DNA of 19,542 bases, taken from assembly GCA_030528545.1 (NCBI GenBank), contig JAUMYR010000045.1, positions 1 through 19,542 of the forward strand, given 5' to 3'. Below, in pieces: positions 1-8,126 of this stretch. The first letter of the stretch is position 1, and each line of letters begins with the position of its first letter. The DNA comes from Propionibacteriaceae bacterium (lineage in GTDB: Bacteria; Actinomycetota; Actinomycetes; Propionibacteriales; Propionibacteriaceae). A program made the position numbers and the translations under genes. The notes beneath the pieces are model-generated. The model searched no databases and was not told the origin of the DNA. It saw only the letters and a program-made list of their open reading frames with translations.

Positions 1-3000
1 TCACCGAGGACGGCCGCCAGCAGATCATGGAAACCAGCGGCAACGATGCCCTGCTGGTCCACGACCTCCGCGGCGAGACCCCGTCGGCGGTGGAGGCCCG
101 GCTCCTGGAGATGCGGCAGCGCCTGTCCCACCGGCTGCTCGACATCGGCAAGGGCCAGGTGGCCGGGCTGCAGCTCTCCCTGCTCCCCGGCGGCGCGACC
201 CGCATCCATTTCGACATTGACCTGCTGATCTGTGACGTCACCAGCTACCAGATCATCCTGCGCGACCTGGCGATCCTCTACACCGGTCAGGGTGAGGTCC
301 CTGCCCCGCGGGACTGGAACGTGGCCTCCTGCCTGGCCGCGCTGCGGGCAGCCGAGGAGCCCCACCGTGCCGCCGACGAGCAGTACTGGGCGGAACACAT
401 CGACGACATTCCCGCCCCGCCCCAGCTGCCTCTGGCGGCGGACCCGGAAACCATCCACGAACCCCGCTTCGTGCGCCGGTCCCGCCGGATCGACGCCTCG
501 CTGTGGCGGGCCTTCCAGCGCCGGGCCGCCGCGGCGCGGGTCACCGCGGCCTCGGCGCTCATGGTCATCTATGCGAAGGTCATCGAACGCTGGAGCGGCG
601 GCGACCCGATGGCGATGAATATCCCCCTGTTTAACCGGGCCCATGCGGGCCAGGAGCTCGCGGACGTCGTCGCGGACTTCACCAGTCTGGTGCTGGTCAC
701 CATGCCGACGAGCACGGGGACGTCCTTTGCCTCCGAGGTGGCCGCGGCCCAGTCGCGGCTGCACGAGGCGATGAGCCACCAGGCGTTCTCCGGTCTGGCG
801 GTTACCCGGGAGAAACTGCATGCCTGCCCCGGCCAGCGGACCGTGGCGCCCGTGGTGTTCTCGTGCAACATCGGCGTCGAGCTGTTCTCCCCACTGTTCC
901 GGGACAGCCTCGGCGACATGGGGTTCATGATCTCCCAGACCCCCCAGGTCTGGCTCGACTTCCAGCTGTTCACCGTTGACGGTGGGCTGCTGCTCATCTG
1001 GGACGCGGTGGAACAGCTCTTCTCCCCAGACGTCTTAGAAGACATGTTCCGCGGCTTCGTGGAGGCCGTCGAACTGGTCTGCGATGACGGGTTCGACTGG
1101 GACCAGCCCCTGCAGATCCCGCTGGCGGACGCCCTAGCCCGGCGCGCCGGGCTCGCCCCGGCGCCGCTGGAACTGAGCCACGACACCATGCATGGCGCCT
1201 TCTTCGAGAACGCTCGGCGCGCACCGGACGCGACGGCCCTGGTCGACGGCGGCACTGGTGAGTCCATCGGCTACGCGCAACTGGCTGACCAAGCCCTGCG
1301 GGTGGCCGCGCACCTCGTCGACAACGGGGTACGGCCTGGTGACCTGGTCGCGGTGGAGCTGTCCCGGGGCATCCCACAGGTCGTCGGCGCCTTAGGCGTC
1401 CTGGCTGCGGGGGCGGCTTATGTTCCGATCAGGGTCGATCAGCCGCTCGCCCGGCGGGAGCGGATGTACGCGAGGGGTTCGGTGCGCCACGTGCTCACCG
1501 AACATCCCTCCGCGGATTCGGGCCGGGTCGAGCTGAGCCTGGACCGGGCTCTGGCGGCGGCACCGCTCGCCGGTCCGGTCCCGGTGAGCGGCGGCGATGT
1601 CGCCTACGTCATCTTTACCTCGGGTTCCACCGGCGAGCCCAAGGGTGTGGAGATGAGCCACGTGGCGGTCCAGAACACCCTGGAGGCCGTCGTCGCCCAC
1701 AACGGGATCGTGGATACCGACCGGGTCCTGATGGTCTCCTCCTTCGACTTCGACCTGTCGGTGTTCGACATCTTCGGGATGCTCGGTGCGGGAGCCTGCG
1801 CGGTGGCGGTACCACAGGAATCGTGGCGGGACGCCGAGGCCTGGATCCGGATGTGCCGCGAGCACCGGGTCACCGTATGGAACTCCGTGCCCGCGCTGCT
1901 GCGCATGCTGCTCGTGTCGGCCGCGGGGGCCGGGCAGGCGCTGGAGGACCTGCGCATCGTGCTGCTGTCGGGGGACTGGATCGGGCTCGACCTGCCCGAC
2001 CTGCTCGCCGGGGTGGCGCCGGGTGCCTCCATCACCGCGATGGGTGGGGCAACCGAGGCCGCCATCTGGTCGAACGAGTTCCGCGTGGAGCGTCCCCTAC
2101 CAGCCTCGTGGGTGTCCATCCCCTACGGCGTGCCCCTCCCGGGACAGGCTTACCGGGTGGTCGATGTGGCCGGACGCGACTGCCCAGACCTGGTTCCGGG
2201 GGAACTGTGGATCGGTGGCGTCGGCGTCGCGAACGGCTACCGTGGCGACCCCGAACAAAGCGCCGACCGCTTCGTCGAGGCTGACGGGCAGCGGTGGTAC
2301 CGGACCGGTGATTACGGCCGGTTCTGGACGGACGGCATCCTGGAGTTCCTCGGCCGCCGCGACCACCAGGTGAAGGTGCGGGGCCACCGCATCGAACTGG
2401 AGGAGATCGAGTCGGTGCTGACCGGGCTGCCGGAGGTCGCGACGAGCTGTGTGCTGGCCGTCCCGCACGGCGACAGCACCCAGCTGGCCGCGTGGGTTGT
2501 GCCCTCGGCGACCTCCGAACCGCTGTTCGTGCAGTCCTCGCCTGCGGGACCGGTGGCCATCTCCGTCGCGGGAGATCACGCCCGGCTCAACGAGGTCGCC
2601 GCGCAGCGGCTGGAGAATATCTGCGCCCAGCGCCAGGCACTAGGCCGTTGCCTGACCAGCATCCTCGACGGGCTTGACGCCCGCGAGGTCTTAGCCTCGC
2701 ACCAGGGCCTCTACCGGCGCTGGCACGAGTTTATCCTCGACTGGCACGAGGAGGCACCCACGCCGCAGATCGCGGACCTGGAGCGGTTCCTCGAACCCTG
2801 GGTCCGGGATGGGGCGTCATTGCTGACTGGACGGCTGACCGCCGCCGAGTTCGTCCTGCGCCACCCCGGTGCGCGGCCCGAGCTGCTCGCCGCCACTCAG
2901 CCGTTCGTCGCCGAGCGCAACGAGCGGATGGACCAGTTCCTCGGCGAATGGCACGCAGCCCGCGGGGTGCCGGGCAGCGTGCTGGTCATCGGGGCCCGCG

Positions 3001-6000
3001 AACCCGGCCGGGTGGCCGCCCTCATCGAGTCGCTGTCGGCTATGGGCGAGGGGACACGGGTGCTCGTCGCCGACGAGCGCTCCACGGAACTGGAGACAGT
3101 CGATGCTCTGGCGGCCGGGAACCCGATGGTCTCGACGTCGGCGTTCCACTGGGACGGTTTGGGCCAGCTCGGCGTCGACACTCAGTGGGACCTAGTGATC
3201 TGCCTCGATTCGCTGCACCGCGGCAACGATGTGGACCGCTGCCTGAACATCATCGCGTCGATGCTCTCGCCCGGCGGATGGCTGCTGGTGGCGGAGGCGA
3301 CGGTGAACCTCCCGATCCAGATGCTCGTCGTCGACCTGCTCGACGGGGGAGCGGCCCCGACCGACCGGCGCGCCGCCAGCGGTGGACGCCTGATGGACAC
3401 CGCGGAGTGGAGCGCCGCCGCCCGAGACTGCGGGTTCGAGGCGATCAGCGCCTTCCCATCGGCCGAGACCGGGCAGCTGCTGCTGGCGGCGCGCCGACCG
3501 TCAAGCACCTGGAGCGTCGACCACGCCAGGTGGGAATCCCGGCTCGGCGAACTGCTGCCGCACTACATGGTGCCGCCCACGGTCGTCGTGGTCGATGCCC
3601 TGCCGGTCACGGGGAACGGCAAACTCGACCGCGCCCGGATGCGGCGCCTGTCCCTGGCCGAGGCCCCGGCCCAGGCGAAGGAGGAGGACCTGCCCCGCGG
3701 GAAGGTCGAACAGCGCCTCGCCGAGATCTGGAAGAAGATCCTGGGGTGCTCCCAGGTGTCGCGCGGCGACAACTTCCTGTCCCTGGGAGGGGACTCGCTG
3801 TCGGCGACGACGATGGCCGTTGCGGTCAACAAGGAGTTCGGCGTCCACATCACCCTGGACGCGGTCTTCGCCACCCCGGAACTGTCGGGCCTAGCGGCGA
3901 CGGTCGTCGCGGACCTCGGACTGGGTGTCGCTGACCCCCAGTCCGACGAATTGCCGCAGGCCGTTCCCGACCCGGACCACAGGTTCGAACCCTTCCCGCT
4001 CACCGAGATCCAGCAGACCTATTGGTTGGGACGCACCGGCCTCTACGCCTTCGGCGGCATGTCGACGCACTGCTACTTCGAGATGGCCGCCCCGGACCTG
4101 GACCTGGTGCGTGCCGAGGACGCCTGGAATAGCCTCATCGAGGCCCATGACATGCTGCGGGTCGTGCTCCTGCCCGACGGCAGTGGCCAGCGCATCCTCC
4201 CCGAGGTGCCGAGGTACGAGTTCCTGACCGCCGCCGACGCCGGGGACCCCCGCGCGGAGCTGCGCCGCATCATGTCCGCCGAGCAGACTGATCTCACGAA
4301 CTGGCCGCTGTTCAGCATCGGGGTATCCGGGGAGGGGCCGGACAGGGTCTTGCACCTCAGCTTCGACAACACCGCGCTCGACGGATTCAGCATCTTCTCG
4401 CTGTTCGCTCAGTGGAAGCAAAGCTACCTCGAACCCGGTGGTGACATCCCCACACCGCAGGTCACCTTCCGTGACTATGTCCTGGCCTTGCAGCAGACCG
4501 GCACCACTCCGGCCTACGAACGCGACCTCAATTACTGGATGCAGCGGGTGGCCGGTCTTCCGGCGGCCCCGTCCCTGCCGGTGGCTACCGGGCACACGTC
4601 GAGCGCCTTCCGCCGCCTAGAGACCAGACTGGGGGCCGAGACCTGGTCGAGCCTTCGGGCCCGCGCGGCCGAGCGCGGGGTGTCCCCGTCCGCGGTGCTG
4701 ATGTCGACCTACGCCGAGGTGCTGGCCAGGTGGAGCGAATCCAAGCAGTTCACGCTGAACCTGACGCGCTTCAACAAGCTGCCACTACACCCCGACGTGG
4801 ACGCGCTGATCGGCGACTTCACCTCGCTGACCCTGCTCGGGCTCGACTGGAGCGCACCGACCTTCGCCGAACGCTGCAACAACCTACAGGCCCGGCTGTG
4901 GGCCGATCTGGCGCACCCGCTGGTCAGCGGCGTGTCAGTGCTGCGGGAGTGGACCCGCGCCCATGGGGACGCCGGGAACCAGCCCGGCATGCCGGTGGTT
5001 TTTACCAGCGGGCTGGGCATCAACCGGGCCGGGCAGAGCGAGGATAACTACTTCGGCCCGATCCTGCGGGGAAACTCCCAGACCCCGCAGGTGTGGTTGG
5101 ACCAGCAGGTGTCCGAACAGGACGGTGACCTGCTGCTCAGCTGGGACATCGCCGAGGAGGTGCTCGTCCCGGAGGTCGTCGACGTGATGTTCGGCCAGCT
5201 GGTCGGCCTCCTGACCACCCTGGCGACGGAGGACGCCGTGTTCGATGAGCCCACGACGAGCCTGATCCCGTACCACGGGTCGGTGGAGCGGGCTGAGGCG
5301 AACCGGACCGACGTCGAGCTCCCCGCCCAGGACATGCTGAGCCCGCTGTGGTCCTGGGCCGCCGACCGGCCCGAAGCGCCATTGGTCATCGGCGGTGAGC
5401 GCACCCTGTCCTACAGGCAGACCGACGAGCTCTCCGAGGGCCTGCGGCGGGCGATGGAGGCCCAGGGCACCGGCCCCGGCGACATCGTGGCGGTCACGGT
5501 GCCCAAGGGGTGGCGCCAGGTGGTCGCGGTCATCGGCGTGATGAAGACGGGGGCCGCCTACCTGCCGCTGGACCCACGGGGCCCGGCCGAACGCATGCGG
5601 CGCATCATGGAGCGATCCGGGGCCCGCTGCGTCGTGCTGTGCGACGAGGTCGCCGACATCGTCGAGGCGTGCGGGCAGCCGGTGGTGAACCTCGACGAGG
5701 TCACACCCGTCGCCCCGGCGCCAGAATCCAGGATCGCTCCCGACCCGGACTCCCGCGCCTACGTGATCTTCACATCCGGGTCCACCGGTGAACCGAAGGG
5801 GGTGGCGATGACCCACGACGCGGTCGTCAACACCATCGACGCGGTCAACCGGCAGCAGGGGCTCGGGCCCGGCGACCGGACGATCATGCTGTCGAACCTC
5901 ACCTTTGACCTGTCGGTGTTCGACATCTTCGGCATGCTGCGGTGCGGCGGCGCGGTAGTGGTGCCAGGCGAGGCCGACCACCGCAACCCGGCGGCCTGGG

Positions 6001-8126
6001 CGGAACTTATCGACCGGCACCAGGTCACCGTGTGGAACTCGGTCCCGATGTTCATGTCGATGATGGTCCTGCACCTGTCCTCGCATCCCCAGCGGTTCCC
6101 GTCGCTGCGCAGGGTCTTGTTGAGCGGCGACTGGATCCCCCTCGACCTGCCCGGAGAGATCCTGCGGCACTTCCCCTCGGCCTGGGTGACCAGCCTCGGT
6201 GGGGCGACCGAGGCCGCTATCTGGTCCAACAGCTTCCGGGTGCACGATATCGACCCGGCTTGGAACAGCATCCCTTACGGGAAACCGCTGCCCAACCAGC
6301 GGTTCCGCATCCTCGACGAGCTGGGCGACGATGTCCCGGACGGCGTCGCCGGCGACCTGCACATTGCGGGCCGTGGCCTCGCTCTTGGCTATCTCAACGC
6401 CCCTGAGGAGACCGCGCGGGCCTTCTTCGTCCACCCCAGAACCGGGGAACGCCTTTACCGGACCGGGGATCGGGCACGATATCTGCCTGACGGCAACGTG
6501 GAGTTCCTCGGCCGTGCCGACAACCAGGTGAAGGTTGGGGGCCACCGCATCGAACTTGGCGAGATCGAGTCCGCAATCGCCGGGCTCGGCCAGGTGGCGG
6601 CGGCCGCAGTGAGCGCAGTTGGAGACCGGGAGTCCCGGCGGCTCGTGGCGCACATCGTGCTCGCCGAGGATGCCCCCACCGTGGAAGCCGACCTGACCGT
6701 GCTGTCCCGCATCGCGGCGGCTGACCCCGCGGAGACCGGACTGGTGCGGGGCCTGGACGCCATGGCCGTCGAGATGATCGAGGGCGACTGGCGGGAACTG
6801 CTCGGCGGTGTGGACCCACGTTCGCTGGATGCCCGGGAAGCTATTGCGCAGGCAGGCATCGCCCCGGAGATGTTGTACCTAGCCGAGAACCAGTTGGCCG
6901 CCCTCGGCGATGAACCTCTGGACCGGAGCGATGCGGTGGCCGGTGCCCTTCCTGCCCGGCTCGAACACGACCGTCCCATCCGTTTGGGGCTCCTGCGGGG
7001 AACTCTCAGCGTGTCCGAGGTGCTGCTCGACGGTACGAGCGTGCTGACCCCCGCGGACTTGGCCGACTACCAACCTGCGGGGTTCCGGCACTCTCAAGAG
7101 CTGGTCAACGGGACGGTGGTCGCCCTGGTGGATCAGGGTTTGGGCGAGGGTCCGGTCACGGTCCTCAACGGTAGGCTCGGCACCAGCCCCGCCGAGATCG
7201 CTGCCCAGCTGGGGTCAGGTGGCAGGCTGGTGCTCGTTGACCCATCTGCGTCGGTAGCCGCCGAGCTGCGCCGCAGAGCACCGGAATCGGCCGAGGTCGC
7301 GGTGTGGGACTGGTCGAATGACGACCCGCCCACCGGCCTAGTACTTAGCAAGATCGTGGTAGCGGACAACAGCCTGCACCGTTCTCCCGATATTGGGGCC
7401 GCGCTGTGCCACATCAGGGATGCGATGGACACCGGCGGGTGGCTGGTGATCCGGGAACAGACGCACAACTCGCCGCTGATGCTGGTCACCACGGCACTGT
7501 TCGAGGGTGGCTACGCGAGCATCGTCGATGCGCGCGCGGAGCGCCACCTTCCGCTGCTCGAGGAACAGCAGTGGATCGACGAACTGACCCGGGCGGGGTT
7601 CGAGGATATCCGCTCTTCAGGCACCGACCATCTGGGGGCAGTGGTCCTTGTCGCCCGCCGAGGAGGTAAGGCCACCCGGGTCGACCAGGCGGACTTCGCC
7701 GCGGCTCTCACAGGGAAGCTGCCCTCCTACATGATCCCCGCCGCAGTCCTCGTCCACGAGTACCTGCCGCAGACCGCCAACGGCAAGCTGAACCGCAAGC
7801 TGCTGGAGGAGATGGCAGAGCGGGTCTCCGGCGCACCCGTCCAAGTGGTGGAGGCACGTACCAGAACCGAGCAGATGATCGCCCGCGCCTGGGCCGAGAT
7901 CCTGGAACTCAATAAGGTCTCGATCGTGGATGACTTCTTCTCGGTCGGTGGCGACTCGCTGCGCGCGCTGCGCCTAGTCGGTGCCCTACAGTCCGAGCTG
8001 GGTCCCCGTATCAGCCTAGAAGCGCTGTTCGACCACCCCACGATCGCCGCGCTGGCCAGCTGGTACGACGACCCCGGACAGGAGACGGCCGAGCTCGTGG
8101 ACGACTTCGAGTTCGGGGAGATCTGA
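1..8126 (+). CDS. NRPS, siderophore type, Cy-A(MT-like)-PCP-Cy-A(MT-like)-PCP; 5' end cut by window edge
   Basis: Multimodular peptide synthetase that should condense and cyclize two cysteines into thiazoline rings. The frame is open to the window edge, so the ATG at 27 is internal; residues below count from it. Domains: Cy1 1-370, lacking its N-terminal FPLT..Q motif but with DxxxxDxxS at D65/D70/S73 and SQTPQVWLD at 303-311; A1 385-830, with TSGSTGEPKG 531-540, interrupted by a methyltransferase-like domain about 832-1160, then LPHYMVP and NGK (Lys1199); PCP1 GGDS, Ser1257; Cy2 with FPLTEIQQTYWLGR 1323-1336 and DNTALDGFS 1447-1455; A2 1765-2215, MT-like insert about 2218-2545, Lys2587; PCP2 Ser2644. 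The specificity pockets read DLFNLSMIW and DLFNLSLIW, matching the cysteine code. Neither insert keeps a SAM glycine loop. The protein ends about 55 residues after Ser2644, with no thioesterase domain. The stop overlaps the next start (TGATG). The starter loading module must lie upstream. PchE+PchF and HMWP2 are the closest architectures I know. Confidence 0.95.
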   Translation, partial: TEDGRQQIMETSGNDALLVHDLRGETPSAVEARLLEMRQRLSHRLLDIGKGQVAGLQLSLLPGGATRIHFDIDLLICDVTSYQIILRDLAILYTGQGEVPAPRDWNVASCLAALRAAEEPHRAADEQYWAEHIDDIPAPPQLPLAADPETIHEPRFVRRSRRIDASLWRAFQRRAAAARVTAASALMVIYAKVIERWSGGDPMAMNIPLFNRAHAGQELADVVADFTSLVLVTMPTSTGTSFASEVAAAQSRLHEAMSHQAFSGLAVTREKLHACPGQRTVAPVVFSCNIGVELFSPLFRDSLGDMGFMISQTPQVWLDFQLFTVDGGLLLIWDAVEQLFSPDVLEDMFRGFVEAVELVCDDGFDWDQPLQIPLADALARRAGLAPAPLELSHDTMHGAFFENARRAPDATALVDGGTGESIGYAQLADQALRVAAHLVDNGVRPGDLVAVELSRGIPQVVGALGVLAAGAAYVPIRVDQPLARRERMYARGSVRHVLTEHPSADSGRVELSLDRALAAAPLAGPVPVSGGDVAYVIFTSGSTGEPKGVEMSHVAVQNTLEAVVAHNGIVDTDRVLMVSSFDFDLSVFDIFGMLGAGACAVAVPQESWRDAEAWIRMCREHRVTVWNSVPALLRMLLVSAAGAGQALEDLRIVLLSGDWIGLDLPDLLAGVAPGASITAMGGATEAAIWSNEFRVERPLPASWVSIPYGVPLPGQAYRVVDVAGRDCPDLVPGELWIGGVGVANGYRGDPEQSADRFVEADGQRWYRTGDYGRFWTDGILEFLGRRDHQVKVRGHRIELEEIESVLTGLPEVATSCVLAVPHGDSTQLAAWVVPSATSEPLFVQSSPAGPVAISVAGDHARLNEVAAQRLENICAQRQALGRCLTSILDGLDAREVLASHQGLYRRWHEFILDWHEEAPTPQIADLERFLEPWVRDGASLLTGRLTAAEFVLRHPGARPELLAATQPFVAERNERMDQFLGEWHAARGVPGSVLVIGAREPGRVAALIESLSAMGEGTRVLVADERSTELETVDALAAGNPMVSTSAFHWDGLGQLGVDTQWDLVICLDSLHRGNDVDRCLNIIASMLSPGGWLLVAEATVNLPIQMLVVDLLDGGAAPTDRRAASGGRLMDTAEWSAAARDCGFEAISAFPSAETGQLLLAARRPSSTWSVDHARWESRLGELLPHYMVPPTVVVVDALPVTGNGKLDRARMRRLSLAEAPAQAKEEDLPRGKVEQRLAEIWKKILGCSQVSRGDNFLSLGGDSLSATTMAVAVNKEFGVHITLDAVFATPELSGLAATVVADLGLGVADPQSDELPQAVPDPDHRFEPFPLTEIQQTYWLGRTGLYAFGGMSTHCYFEMAAPDLDLVRAEDAWNSLIEAHDMLRVVLLPDGSGQRILPEVPRYEFLTAADAGDPRAELRRIMSAEQTDLTNWPLFSIGVSGEGPDRVLHLSFDNTALDGFSIFSLFAQWKQSYLEPGGDIPTPQVTFRDYVLALQQTGTTPAYERDLNYWMQRVAGLPAAPSLPVATGHTSSAFRRLETRLGAETWSSLRARAAERGVSPSAVLMSTYAEVLARWSESKQFTLNLTRFNKLPLHPDVDALIGDFTSLTLLGLDWSAPTFAERCNNLQARLWADLAHPLVSGVSVLREWTRAHGDAGNQPGMPVVFTSGLGINRAGQSEDNYFGPILRGNSQTPQVWLDQQVSEQDGDLLLSWDIAEEVLVPEVVDVMFGQLVGLLTTLATEDAVFDEPTTSLIPYHGSVERAEANRTDVELPAQDMLSPLWSWAADRPEAPLVIGGERTLSYRQTDELSEGLRRAMEAQGTGPGDIVAVTVPKGWRQVVAVIGVMKTGAAYLPLDPRGPAERMRRIMERSGARCVVLCDEVADIVEACGQPVVNLDEVTPVAPAPESRIAPDPDSRAYVIFTSGSTGEPKGVAMTHDAVVNTIDAVNRQQGLGPGDRTIMLSNLTFDLSVFDIFGMLRCGGAVVVPGEADHRNPAAWAELIDRHQVTVWNSVPMFMSMMVLHLSSHPQRFPSLRRVLLSGDWIPLDLPGEILRHFPSAWVTSLGGATEAAIWSNSFRVHDIDPAWNSIPYGKPLPNQRFRILDELGDDVPDGVAGDLHIAGRGLALGYLNAPEETARAFFVHPRTGERLYRTGDRARYLPDGNVEFLGRADNQVKVGGHRIELGEIESAIAGLGQVAAAAVSAVGDRESRRLVAHIVLAEDAPTVEADLTVLSRIAAADPAETGLVRGLDAMAVEMIEGDWRELLGGVDPRSLDAREAIAQAGIAPEMLYLAENQLAALGDEPLDRSDAVAGALPARLEHDRPIRLGLLRGTLSVSEVLLDGTSVLTPADLADYQPAGFRHSQELVNGTVVALVDQGLGEGPVTVLNGRLGTSPAEIAAQLGSGGRLVLVDPSASVAAELRRRAPESAEVAVWDWSNDDPPTGLVLSKIVVADNSLHRSPDIGAALCHIRDAMDTGGWLVIREQTHNSPLMLVTTALFEGGYASIVDARAERHLPLLEEQQWIDELTRAGFEDIRSSGTDHLGAVVLVARRGGKATRVDQADFAAALTGKLPSYMIPAAVLVHEYLPQTANGKLNRKLLEEMAERVSGAPVQVVEARTRTEQMIARAWAEILELNKVSIVDDFFSVGGDSLRALRLVGALQSELGPRISLEALFDHPTIAALASWYDDPGQETAELVDDFEFGEI
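8115..8120 (+). promoter_or_regulatory. Ribosome binding site of the reductase-MT gene
   Basis: GGGGAG sits 5 bases before the ATG at 8126. It lies inside the last NRPS codons and supports the overlapping TGATG start, so translation of the two genes is probably coupled. Confidence 0.7.

Noticed and set aside
27..29. ATG at 27 as the true start of the NRPS gene
   Set aside because: The frame is open back to the window edge, and the Cy domain lacks its first part, including the FPLT..Q motif, so the start lies upstream of the window.
4935..6653. 572-codon open frame on the minus strand
   Set aside because: It lies opposite the NRPS second module and is a GC-bias shadow: rich in Arg, Gly, Pro and His, with no domain and no ribosome binding site.
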